Assembly: GCA_015485375.1 (NCBI GenBank)
Contig: WFTU01000014.1
Location: 1-9,699 of the forward strand
Origin: Paracoccaceae bacterium
Lineage (GTDB): Bacteria; Pseudomonadota; Alphaproteobacteria; Rhodobacterales; Rhodobacteraceae
Direction of reading: 5' to 3'
Length of the DNA stretch: 9,699 nt
Shown: one piece after another, positions 1 to 6,333 of the stretch
Position numbering within the stretch: the first letter of the stretch is position 1
Layout: each line of letters opens with the position of its first letter
The notes under the pieces: generated by a model
What the model saw: only the letters and a program-made list of their open reading frames with translations
The model's database searches: none
Told to the model about the DNA's origin: nothing
Program-made: the position numbers and the translations under genes

Positions 1-23
1 ACCCTGCATACCTGACACCCGAA

Positions 24-44
24 GGCGTAGATTTCCCCTACGTC
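24..44. promoter_or_regulatory. Candidate operator dyad upstream of nadA
   Basis: The arms CGTAG (26-30) and CTACG (38-42) form an inverted repeat around a 7-base centre. Outside them G24 pairs with C44, with one mismatch between (25/43). The dyad lies 22 bp before the nadA start and upstream of its ribosome binding site. A CTGACA hexamer at 12-17 resembles a -35 box, but no good -10 box follows. NAD synthesis genes are often controlled by dedicated repressors such as NadQ or NrtR; I cannot match this site to a known consensus, so an operator role is inference only. Confidence 0.3.
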
Positions 45-65
45 AACCGAAAGGACACCTGTGAA

Positions 66-1127
66 ATGAATATCCAGAACAGCGTCGCCCGGGACGGTTT
101 TACACAAAAGGCCGAGGAGTTGCGCCGGGTTTACGACCTGCAGCCGAGCGACGCGGCCTTTGACGCCACAGGCGAAATCTATGCCGGCCTGTCCGATGTG
201 ATCCCCGAGGCCGACTGGATGCGCCATGCGCCCTATGTGCTGGCGATCAACAAGCTGAAACAGGAGCGCAACGCGGTAATTCTGGCGCATAACTACATGA
301 CGCCGCAGATTTACGGCGGGGTCTCCGATGTGGTCGGGGACAGCCTGCAACTGGCCATCGCCGCGACGCAGACCGATGCGGATGTGATCGTGCAGGCCGG
401 TGTGCATTTCATGGCCGAGACGGCGAAAATCCTGAACCCCGAGAAAACCGTGCTGATCCCCGACAGCAGCGCCGGCTGCTCGCTGGCGGAATCCGCGACG
501 CCGGCGGATATTGCGGCGCTGCGCGAACAGTATCCGGATGCGCCGGTGGTGACCTATGTGAACACCACGGCCGAGATCAAGGCGGTGTCGGATATCTGCT
601 GCACCTCGGCCAATGCGCTGGAGGTGGTGAACTCGCTCGACAGCGATACGGTGATTATGGCGCCCGATGCCCATCTGGCCCGCAATATCGCGGCGCAGAC
701 CGACAAGCGCATCGTTTACTGGGAGGGCGCCTGCATCGTGCATGAACGCTTCACGGCTCAGGAGCTGCGCGATTTCCGCAAATACGATCCCGACGTGGTG
801 ATCATCGCCCATCCGGAATGTCCGGTGGAAGTGGTGGCGGAGGCGGATTTCTCCGGCTCGACCAACGATATGGTGAAATATGTGCGCGCCGAGCGGCCGG
901 AAAAAGTGCTGTTGGTGACGGAATGTTCCATGAGCACCAATGTCTCGACCGAGGTGCCGGATGTGGAGTTCCTCGGGCCTTGCAACCTGTGTCCGTTCAT
1001 GCAGAAAATCACGCTGGAGAAAATCCTCTGGTCGCTGCACAGCATGGAGGAACAGGTCGAGATCGATCCCGCGATTGCCGAACCTGCCCGCCGCGCCGTG
1101 CAGCGGATGATCGACCTGAAAGGCTGA
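66..1127 (+). CDS. nadA: Quinolinate synthase NadA
   Basis: NadA is a cytoplasmic [4Fe-4S] enzyme that condenses iminoaspartate with dihydroxyacetone phosphate to give quinolinate in de novo NAD synthesis. The 353-residue protein is near the usual length of about 350. The AHNYMTPQIY motif (around H75) is typical of the family. The likely cluster ligands are C138 (in SAGCSLAES), C223 (in EGACIVHE) and C309 (in GPCNLCPF); their spacing of 85 and 86 residues resembles that of the three ligands in the E. coli enzyme. C306, C178 and C179 are extra cysteines. The ATG is preceded by GAAAGGA at 49-55, about 10 bases upstream, which supports this start. The frame is open back to the window edge, so a longer N-terminus cannot be fully excluded. 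nadC follows after 4 bp, so the two are almost certainly co-transcribed. Confidence 0.97.
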   Translation: MNIQNSVARDGFTQKAEELRRVYDLQPSDAAFDATGEIYAGLSDVIPEADWMRHAPYVLAINKLKQERNAVILAHNYMTPQIYGGVSDVVGDSLQLAIAATQTDADVIVQAGVHFMAETAKILNPEKTVLIPDSSAGCSLAESATPADIAALREQYPDAPVVTYVNTTAEIKAVSDICCTSANALEVVNSLDSDTVIMAPDAHLARNIAAQTDKRIVYWEGACIVHERFTAQELRDFRKYDPDVVIIAHPECPVEVVAEADFSGSTNDMVKYVRAERPEKVLLVTECSMSTNVSTEVPDVEFLGPCNLCPFMQKITLEKILWSLHSMEEQVEIDPAIAEPARRAVQRMIDLKG

Positions 1128-1131
1128 CCCC

Positions 1132-1980
1132 ATGCGTGCCCTGCCCGACCTGTTGCTTGATCCGGTGATCCGTTCTGCCTTGCAGGAGGATCTGGGTCAG
1201 GCCGGTGACATCACCTGCCGTCTGGTCGTGCCCGAAGGGGCGCGGACGGAGGCGCGGCTGGTGGCGCGCGCGGGCGGTGTGGCCTCGGGGTTGCAGGTGG
1301 CGCGGCGGACGTTCGAAATGCTCGACCCGACGCTGGAGATCACCGGCGAGCTGCGCGACGGCGAGGGGTTCGCGACGGGTGATGTGCTGATGTCTGTGCG
1401 CGGCGACGTGGCCGCGATCCTGACGGCGGAGCGGGTGGCGCTGAATTTTCTGGGCCGCTTGTGCGGGATCGCAACGATGACAGCGGAGTTCGTGGCCGAG
1501 GTAGAGGCGCACAAGGCGCGGATCACCTGCACGCGCAAAACCACGCCGGGGCTGCGCTTGCTGGAGAAACAGGCGGTGCTGCACGGCGGCGGCGCCAACC
1601 ACCGTTTCGGGCTGGGCGATGCGGTGATGATCAAGGACAACCATATTGCGGCGGCGGGCGGGATTGCGGCGGTGCTGGAACGCGCGCGCCTGCATGCCTC
1701 CCACATGACAAAGGTCGAGATCGAGGTGGACACGCTGGCGCAGCTTGACGAGGTGCTGGCGGTCTGCGGCGCCGATGTGGTGCTGCTCGACAATATGGAC
1801 ACCGCCGACATGGCCGAAGCGGTCGAGAAGGTGAACGGACGGCTGGTGCTGGAAGCCTCGGGCAATATGCGGCTGGAACGGGTGGCGGCGGTGGCTGCAA
1901 CCGGCGTTGACTATATTTCGGTCGGGGCGCTGACCCATTCGGCGCAAACCCTAGATATCGGGCTGGATATCGACCTGTAG
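1132..1980 (+). CDS. nadC: Nicotinate-nucleotide pyrophosphorylase (quinolinate phosphoribosyltransferase) NadC
   Basis: NadC converts quinolinate and PRPP to nicotinate mononucleotide, CO2 and pyrophosphate, the step directly after NadA. The 282-residue length is normal. Family motifs appear in order: EDLGQAGDIT near the N-terminus, the core TRKTTPG (134-140), HGGGANHR (151-158), MIKDNH with K168, IEVD with E198, LLDN with D220, EASGN (241-245), and a C-terminal DYISVGALTHS segment. These basic and acidic residues line the quinolinate/PRPP site in characterised members. The ATG sits 4 bp after the nadA stop. Its ribosome binding site, GAAAGG at 1118-1123, lies inside the nadA coding end, so translation is probably coupled. 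No terminator hairpin follows; the next gene converges from the other strand after 4 bp. Confidence 0.97.
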   Translation: MRALPDLLLDPVIRSALQEDLGQAGDITCRLVVPEGARTEARLVARAGGVASGLQVARRTFEMLDPTLEITGELRDGEGFATGDVLMSVRGDVAAILTAERVALNFLGRLCGIATMTAEFVAEVEAHKARITCTRKTTPGLRLLEKQAVLHGGGANHRFGLGDAVMIKDNHIAAAGGIAAVLERARLHASHMTKVEIEVDTLAQLDEVLAVCGADVVLLDNMDTADMAEAVEKVNGRLVLEASGNMRLERVAAVAATGVDYISVGALTHSAQTLDIGLDIDL

Positions 1981-1984
1981 GGTA

Positions 1985-2950
1985 TTACTCCCCCACCATC
2001 CATTCCCCGTCGGGCTGCAGGGCCTGGAACGCGAAGGCGAAGGCGACGTCGTGGACGACGTCCTTGCCGGTGGCGGCGTCGAATACGCGGATGGAGCCGA
2101 TGTCGCGGGCATCGGCTATGCGGCGGGTGCCGAGGGCGCTGGCCATGCCCTTTTTCCACTCGATGCGCAGGCCGGCCTCTTCCAGCACCTCGACCTCCTG
2201 CAGGCGGGCGAGCGGCCAGGCGCGGTTGCCGACGACGATGACGCGGGCCAGCGGCTCGATGCCGAAGGGCGGGTTTTCACCGTTATAGAGGAACGGGCGG
2301 TTGGAGCTGTCATAGCCCGCATAGGGGTTGGAGCCGTAGGACCGGTTGTAATTCGCCGGACGGCCCATGACCTCGCCCTCGGGGTTGCGTTCGCGGAAGC
2401 TGGCGAGGGATTCCTCCCAACTGACGATTTTTTGCAGTTTCACGCCGGTCATCTCGCCGACGATGCCCTCGCCGGTGAACTGTTGCCACCAGCTCTCGGT
2501 TTCGCGGTCGAACATCACGAGGTTGGAGGCCAGCAGCTTGCCGGATACGCCGAATTCCAGCGTGCGCCCGTCCACGCGGCGGTCGAAAACGATGGCGGAA
2601 TTGCACAGCGGGCAGAAGGTGACGGCGATCGGCATGCCGGCGATCTCGTCGTTGACGATCTCGTGCCACGTCAGATAGCGGATCGGATAGGCGCGCGGGG
2701 TGGCGCCGTCGATTTCCACGGTCACCACCGGCTCGTTTTCGGGGAAGGTCACGACGGAGGCCGGAACCACCGTGATGTCGGAGAGCGCGGGGATGCCGTC
2801 GCGGGGCGGACCGCCGCCGATGATATCGACGAAATCGACCGAGGTTTTCGAGAAATCGGTGTCGGGCCATTCGGAGGTCCAGAACGGGGCCTGCGCGAAG
2901 GCAGGGGCGACGAGCAGGGTGAAAACGGCGGTCAGGATAGCGCGGATCAT
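1985..2950 (-). CDS. Exported DUF3179-family protein of unknown function
   Basis: This is a 321-residue protein starting at the ATG at 2950-2948. Residues 1-19 form a Sec signal peptide: MIRA, a hydrophobic stretch, then APAFA before a predicted cut at A19/Q20. The mature protein is therefore probably periplasmic. The rest looks like one DUF3179 domain, with RAYPIRYLTWHEIVND (86-101), FCPLCNSAIVFDR (112-124) and FGVSGKLLASNLVMFDRET (133-151). C113 and C116 form a CxxC pair within the family signature. The family has no established function that I know of; metal, haem or disulfide roles are only suggested by the CxxC. An upstream in-frame ATG at 3022 would add 24 residues before the signal peptide and has no ribosome binding site, so I reject it. 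The 3' end faces nadC with a 4-bp gap. Confidence 0.88.
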   Translation of the reverse strand: MIRAILTAVFTLLVAPAFAQAPFWTSEWPDTDFSKTSVDFVDIIGGGPPRDGIPALSDITVVPASVVTFPENEPVVTVEIDGATPRAYPIRYLTWHEIVNDEIAGMPIAVTFCPLCNSAIVFDRRVDGRTLEFGVSGKLLASNLVMFDRETESWWQQFTGEGIVGEMTGVKLQKIVSWEESLASFRERNPEGEVMGRPANYNRSYGSNPYAGYDSSNRPFLYNGENPPFGIEPLARVIVVGNRAWPLARLQEVEVLEEAGLRIEWKKGMASALGTRRIADARDIGSIRVFDAATGKDVVHDVAFAFAFQALQPDGEWMVGE

Positions 2951-2957
2951 GGGCAGG

Positions 2958-2964
2958 CTCCTTT
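2958..2964 (-). promoter_or_regulatory. Ribosome binding site deciding the DUF3179 start
   Basis: On the minus strand this reads AAAGGAG, 7 bases before the ATG at 2950. It supports the start that places the signal peptide at the N-terminus, against the longer in-frame start at 3022. Confidence 0.75.
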
Positions 2965-3028
2965 GGTTGCCCTGCGAGCCTGCGCCGGAAAGAGCGGGCG
3001 CGATACCCCCTCTCACGCGCATTTGAGC

Positions 3029-3058
3029 AAAAGAGAAGGGCGGAGAAAACTCCGCCCT
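3029..3058 (-). terminator. Rho-independent terminator after the cyclophilin pair
   Basis: A perfect 9-bp stem (3037-3045 with 3050-3058, core GGGCGGAG/CTCCGCCC) encloses a 4-base loop. On the minus strand it is followed by TCTCTTTT (3036-3029). It lies 26 bp past the stop of the membrane-anchored cyclophilin, so it ends the minus-strand transcript coming from coaD and the cyclophilins and separates it from the DUF3179 gene. The A-rich loop gives no strong T tail on the plus strand, so it acts mainly in one direction. Confidence 0.88.
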
Positions 3059-3084
3059 GCCCTGAAATACCTTGTGAAAGACGT

Positions 3085-3741
3085 CTACATATCTGATTTG
3101 ATAGTGACTTTTTTCATGTAGTCCGGATCGGAGGCGACCATGCCGTTGGCGGCGTCCTCGCCGCGTTTGATGGCGTTGACCACGTCCATGCCGGAGATCA
3201 CCCGCCCGATCACCGTATATTCGCCGTTGAGCGACGGGTAGTCGGTGAACATGATGAAGAACTGCGAGTTGGCGGAATTCGGGTCGGCCGAACGGGCCAT
3301 GCCGACGACGCCCTCCACATACATCACGTCGGAGAACTCCGCCGGAATGTCGGGCAGTTGCGAGGCGCCGCGGCCGGCGAAGACGTTGTTGTAATCCTCC
3401 ACCTTGCCGAACTCCACATCGCCGGTCTGGGCCATGAAGCCGTCGATGACGCGGTGGAAGGCGACGCCGTCATAGGCGCCCTCGCGCACCAGCGTCTTGA
3501 TCTGCTCCACATGTTTGGGCGCCAGATCGGGCCGCAGCAGAATCTCAACCGTGCCGTTGGCCTCGCCGGCGACCTCGATCACCATGATGTTGTCGGCTTC
3601 GTCCTCGACCGAGATCGATTCCGAGCCGGTGTCGGCGCGGATCGGCATCACCTCTACCGGTTTGCTTTGATACAGCAGGTAATAGCCGAGCGCACTGGCG
3701 ACCAGCAGGCCGGCGATGATGAAAATATCGCGCCGGTTCAT
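3085..3741 (-). CDS. Membrane-anchored cyclophilin-type peptidyl-prolyl cis-trans isomerase
   Basis: This is a cyclophilin that catalyses proline cis-trans isomerisation in protein folding. The 218-residue protein has a short basic N-terminus (MNRRD), a hydrophobic segment at about 6-24 that looks like an uncleaved signal anchor, an acidic linker to about 50, and then the cyclophilin domain facing the periplasm. Active-site residues visible are R97 (AFHRVI), F102, Q105 (FMAQTGD) and Q160-F161-F162 (SQFFIMF). The position matching human CypA W121 is S170 and that matching H126 is Y175, so it should be poorly sensitive to cyclosporin. Its ATG overlaps the stop of the upstream cyclophilin by one base (TGATG), implying coupled translation. 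It is a clear tandem paralogue of that gene and is followed by a terminator. Confidence 0.93.
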   Translation of the reverse strand: MNRRDIFIIAGLLVASALGYYLLYQSKPVEVMPIRADTGSESISVEDEADNIMVIEVAGEANGTVEILLRPDLAPKHVEQIKTLVREGAYDGVAFHRVIDGFMAQTGDVEFGKVEDYNNVFAGRGASQLPDIPAEFSDVMYVEGVVGMARSADPNSANSQFFIMFTDYPSLNGEYTVIGRVISGMDVVNAIKRGEDAANGMVASDPDYMKKVTIKSDM

Positions 3742-4247
3742 CAGGTGTCCGCCGCGACTTTGACCGAAATCATGCGGTCGGGGTTCGCGGGCGGCTCGCC
3801 GCGGGTGATGGCGTCAACGTGTTCCATGCCCTCGATCACGCGGCCATAGACGGTGTATTGCCCGTTCAGGAAATGCCCGTCCTGGAACATGATGAAGAAC
3901 TGCGAGTTGGCCGAGTTCGGATCCTGGCTGCGCGCCGCGCCCAGAACGCCACGGTCGAACGGCAGTTTGGAGAATTCCGCCGGAACATTGCCGAGGTCGG
4001 AACCGCCGGTGCCGGCCAGACGGATGTTGAAGTCCTTTTCCATGTTGCCATTGGCCACATCGCCGGTCTGGGCCATGAAGCCCTCGATCACGCGGTGGAA
4101 GGCGACGTTGTCATAGGCACCGGCGCGGGCCAGTTCCTTCATGCGTTCAACGTGCTTGGGGGCCACATCGGGCAGAAGCTCGACAACTACGTTGCCGTCT
4201 TTCAGTTCGATGATGACGGTGTTTTCGGGGTCTTTGATCTCGGCCAT
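3741..4247 (-). CDS. ppiB: Cyclophilin-type peptidyl-prolyl cis-trans isomerase (cytoplasmic, PpiB-like)
   Basis: This is a 168-residue single-domain cyclophilin with no signal peptide, the usual form of a bacterial cytoplasmic PPIase such as PpiB. Key residues are R52 (AFHRVI), F57, Q60 (FMAQTGD), Q116-F117-F118 (SQFFIMF), F126 in place of the CypA tryptophan, and Y131 in place of the histidine. The start is supported by a strong AGGAGG (4253-4258 on the minus strand) 5 bases before the ATG. It shares roughly 80 identical residues over about 140 aligned with the next gene, by eye, and overlaps it by one base. Upstream, coaD ends 66 bp away, so read-through from coaD or a separate promoter are both possible. 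The symbol is by analogy; orthology to E. coli ppiB is not proven. Confidence 0.93.
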   Translation of the reverse strand: MAEIKDPENTVIIELKDGNVVVELLPDVAPKHVERMKELARAGAYDNVAFHRVIEGFMAQTGDVANGNMEKDFNIRLAGTGGSDLGNVPAEFSKLPFDRGVLGAARSQDPNSANSQFFIMFQDGHFLNGQYTVYGRVIEGMEHVDAITRGEPPANPDRMISVKVAADT

Positions 4248-4313
4248 GAATGCCTCCTGTTATGTGTTCAGAAGGCAAAATATGGTCTGCGGGGGCAAAA
4301 CAAAACCCCTGTG

Positions 4314-4811
4314 TCAGTTTTTCCCGAATTTATCGTACAGGGCGCGCTCCACTGCCGCAGGCACAAAGCTGGAAATATCGCCGCCCAGACGGGCGATTTC
4401 CTTGACCAGACGCGAGGCAATGGCCTGATAGGGCGCGTCCGCCATCAGGAATACGGTCTCGATTTCATCGTTCATGGCGCGGTTCATGCCGACCATCTGG
4501 AATTCGTATTCGAAATCGGAAACGGCGCGCAGGCCGCGGATGATAACCTGTGCGCCGACGTCCGTTGCACAATCAATCAGCAGGTTCTCGAACGGATGCA
4601 CGACGATTTCGGTATCGCAATCGGCGGCGATGGCAGCACAGTCGGCCTCGATCATCGCCACGCGCTCCTCCAGCGTGAACAAGGGGCCCTTGTCGCGGTT
4701 GATGGCCACGCCGATCACCAGCTTGTCCACAAGGCTGCAGGCCCGCGAGATGATATCGCGGTGTCCCAGAGTGATCGGGTCGAAAGTGCCCGGATACAGA
4801 CCGATACGCAT
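4314..4811 (-). CDS. coaD: Phosphopantetheine adenylyltransferase CoaD
   Basis: CoaD catalyses the penultimate step of coenzyme A synthesis: 4'-phosphopantetheine plus ATP to dephospho-CoA plus pyrophosphate. It works as a cytoplasmic hexamer. The 165-residue length is typical. The N-terminal GTFDPITLGH (8-17) carries the T14-x-G16-H17 nucleotidyltransferase signature. K41, R92 (IIRGLRAVSDFEYE) and the LVKEIARLGGDISSFVP segment (135-151) are all classic. I start at the ATG at 4811, giving MRIGLYPGTFDP; GGAAGGGG lies a few bases upstream on the minus strand. An in-frame ATG 8 codons earlier (4835) is less likely. The 70-bp gap to the CBS gene contains a TTGACC hexamer (4858-4863, minus strand) and a perfect palindrome, but no convincing -10 box. 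Confidence 0.96.
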   Translation of the reverse strand: MRIGLYPGTFDPITLGHRDIISRACSLVDKLVIGVAINRDKGPLFTLEERVAMIEADCAAIAADCDTEIVVHPFENLLIDCATDVGAQVIIRGLRAVSDFEYEFQMVGMNRAMNDEIETVFLMADAPYQAIASRLVKEIARLGGDISSFVPAAVERALYDKFGKN

Positions 4812-4845
4812 GAAATCCCCTTCCGTTTTGTGCAACGCAACATTA

Positions 4846-4857
4846 TTGCGCGCGCAA
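4846..4857. promoter_or_regulatory. Perfect 12-bp palindrome before coaD
   Basis: TTGCGCGCGCAA reads the same on both strands and lies in the gap between the CBS gene and coaD. It sits directly next to a TTGACC hexamer (4858-4863 on the minus strand) that resembles a -35 box, so it would fall in the promoter spacer. I see no good -10 box, and the alternating CG core could also be chance in GC-rich DNA. Role unproven. Confidence 0.25.
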
Positions 4858-4881
4858 GGTCAAGAGGGATTTTTCGCCGCT

Positions 4882-5316
4882 TCAGATATTTCCGGCGATC
4901 AGTTCCGCCATCTGCTGGTTCTCGATCTGGATTTCCTTGATGCGCGTGGCAACCACATCGCCGATGGAGATCACGCCGACCAGCTTGCCGTTGTCCATTA
5001 CCGGCATGTGGCGGAAGCGGCCCTCGGTCATGATGACCATCAGTTCCTTCATGGTGTCGGCGGGCGAGCAGCTTCGCACCTTGTCGGTCATGATATCGCA
5101 GACGCAGTCGGACATGCAGGCCACGCCGCGCTTGCCGATCTCGCGCACGATGTCGCGTTCCGACAGGATGCCCTGCATCTCGTCGCCGTCCTTTACGATC
5201 AGCGCCCCGACCCGTTTTTCCGACAGTATCTTCGCCGCGTCCGAGACCGTATCTTGCGATGCGACCGAATAGATTTCGTGGACAGGTTTACCGGCGAGGA
5301 CGTCTTTGACAAGCAT
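4882..5316 (-). CDS. Two-CBS-domain protein
   Basis: This is a 144-residue cytoplasmic protein made only of a pair of CBS domains (about 10-65 and 72-128), which form a Bateman module. Such modules usually bind adenosine nucleotides and act as energy or redox sensors; the target here is unknown. The nucleotide-binding GxxSxxD motifs are intact in both repeats: GILSERD (49-55) and GVISIGD (114-120). The linker and start of the second repeat carry four cysteines, C67, C71, C73 and C83, which is an odd concentration. The start ATG at 5316 has AAAGGAAG (5321-5328, minus strand) about 4 bases upstream. It lies 57 bp downstream of the LysR gene on the same strand and 70 bp before coaD. Nothing in the context fixes its partner. 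Confidence 0.9.
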   Translation of the reverse strand: MLVKDVLAGKPVHEIYSVASQDTVSDAAKILSEKRVGALIVKDGDEMQGILSERDIVREIGKRGVACMSDCVCDIMTDKVRSCSPADTMKELMVIMTEGRFRHMPVMDNGKLVGVISIGDVVATRIKEIQIENQQMAELIAGNI

Positions 5317-5373
5317 GGGGCTTCCTTTCGATGCTGGGTTCCCCTCCAGCGTGCCCCGAACTGCGGCATTCTG

Positions 5374-6267
5374 TCAAGTTTTGCGGCCCAGCGCGCCCAG
5401 TTCCGTGCGCAGGTATTCCACCACCAGCTCCGCCGCGCGGTTGACGCGGGCGATGCGGTCGTCGTCCTGATGCCGCACGAGGTAGTAGCTGCGCGTAAGG
5501 TCGATCCTGTCGGGCAGCACCTGCACGAGATCCGGATGCTCGGCGGCGACGAAGTCCGGCAGGATGCACAGGCCATGCCCTGCCAGCGTCCAGCGCAGTT
5601 GCACGATCAGGGAGTTGGAGGCGAGGCAGGGCTCGCGCTCCTGCCCCATGACGGCGGCGTAATCCAGTTCCTTGTCGAAAATCATGTCGGAGATATAACC
5701 GATGCAGGGCACCCCTTCGAGGTCGGCGCGCCGCTCGACCTTGCCGAGGGTTTCGACCAGATCGCGGGCGCCGTAAAGGTGCAGCCGGTAATCCGCCACC
5801 TTGCGCACCTTCAGGCGGCCTGCGGCGGGGGGCGAGACGGCGATGGCGAGGTCAGCCTCGCGCCGCGACAGGGAAAACATCTGCGGCAGGGCGACGATCT
5901 GGATTTTCAGGTCGGGGTTGTCGCGGCCGAGCGCGGCCGTTGCCTCGGTCAGCAGGTAGTTCGACACCCCGTCCGGCGCGCCGATCCGCACCACGCCCGA
6001 GAGCCGGTCCGACGAACCGCCGACGTCCTCGCGCGCCACGGAGGCGATGCTTTCCATGCCCTGTGCGTGCTCCACCAGATTGCGCCCCGCCTCGGTCAGC
6101 TCGTAGCCCTGCGGCGAGCGGTCGAACAGCTTCGCGCCAAGCGCCGTTTCCAGTGCCGAGACACGCCGCCCGACGGTGGCCGGATCCATGCCCAGCACCT
6201 TTCCCGCCGCCACGAGGCGGGAATTTCGCGCGACTTGCAGGAATACGCGCAGGTCGTCCCATTTCAT
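5374..6267 (-). CDS. LysR-family transcriptional regulator, divergent from mmsA
   Basis: This is a DNA-binding regulator of 297 residues from the chosen start (MKWDDLRVFL). The winged helix-turn-helix is at about 3-60 (LVAAGKVLGMDPATVGRRV, then KLFDRSPQGYELTEAG), followed by a linker helix and a periplasmic-binding-like effector domain (about 90-290) that would sense a small ligand. It is transcribed away from the valine-degradation gene mmsA, the usual layout for a LysR protein and its target, so I infer that it controls mmsA and itself. An in-frame ATG at 6282 would add MQKDQ; neither start has a good ribosome binding site. I prefer 6267 because family members commonly begin just before the WDDLR-like segment. 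A much longer start at 6405 would cross the intergenic region and overlap mmsA, and is rejected. Confidence 0.9.
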   Translation of the reverse strand: MKWDDLRVFLQVARNSRLVAAGKVLGMDPATVGRRVSALETALGAKLFDRSPQGYELTEAGRNLVEHAQGMESIASVAREDVGGSSDRLSGVVRIGAPDGVSNYLLTEATAALGRDNPDLKIQIVALPQMFSLSRREADLAIAVSPPAAGRLKVRKVADYRLHLYGARDLVETLGKVERRADLEGVPCIGYISDMIFDKELDYAAVMGQEREPCLASNSLIVQLRWTLAGHGLCILPDFVAAEHPDLVQVLPDRIDLTRSYYLVRHQDDDRIARVNRAAELVVEYLRTELGALGRKT

Positions 6268-6316
6268 CTGGTCTTTTTGCATGGTGAACAGTCTATCACA
6301 GCTTGCCGTCCTGCAA

Positions 6317-6333
6317 AAATGCAAAATGCATTT
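6317..6333. promoter_or_regulatory. Candidate LysR operator between the LysR gene and mmsA
   Basis: AAATGCA-AAA-TGCATTT is an inverted repeat with two 7-base arms and a 3-base centre, near the middle of the 136-bp divergent intergenic region. The same stretch holds three TGCA units at 6312, 6320 and 6327, spaced 8 and 7 bases. A wider pair, CAAAAT (6322-6327) and ATTTTG (6341-6346), overlaps it. The position suits an activator site for mmsA and autoregulation of the LysR gene. Binding is inferred, not shown. Confidence 0.45.

Noticed and set aside
1..15. Possible end of an upstream gene, with a TGA at 13-15
   Set aside because: Four codons cannot be assigned to any protein; the frame in step with nadA looks equally plausible.
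1009..1947. A minus-strand open frame of about 312 codons antisense to nadC
   Set aside because: nadC is unmistakable on the plus strand; the antisense frame is Arg, His and Gln rich with no family resemblance.
1954..1971. GATATC-N6-GATATC repeat near the end of nadC as a possible terminator
   Set aside because: It encodes a repeated Asp-Ile in the conserved NadC C-terminus, and no T tail follows.
2051..3121. A plus-strand open frame of about 356 codons antisense to the DUF3179 gene
   Set aside because: It is Gly, Asp and His rich without motifs, and it runs through the terminator hairpin into the cyclophilin gene. The minus-strand gene has a signal peptide and family signature.
4291..4311. 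Short GGGG/CCCC inverted repeat after coaD as a terminator
   Set aside because: The stem is only 4-5 bp around a 10-base AT-rich loop, and no T tract follows on the minus strand, so evidence is too weak.
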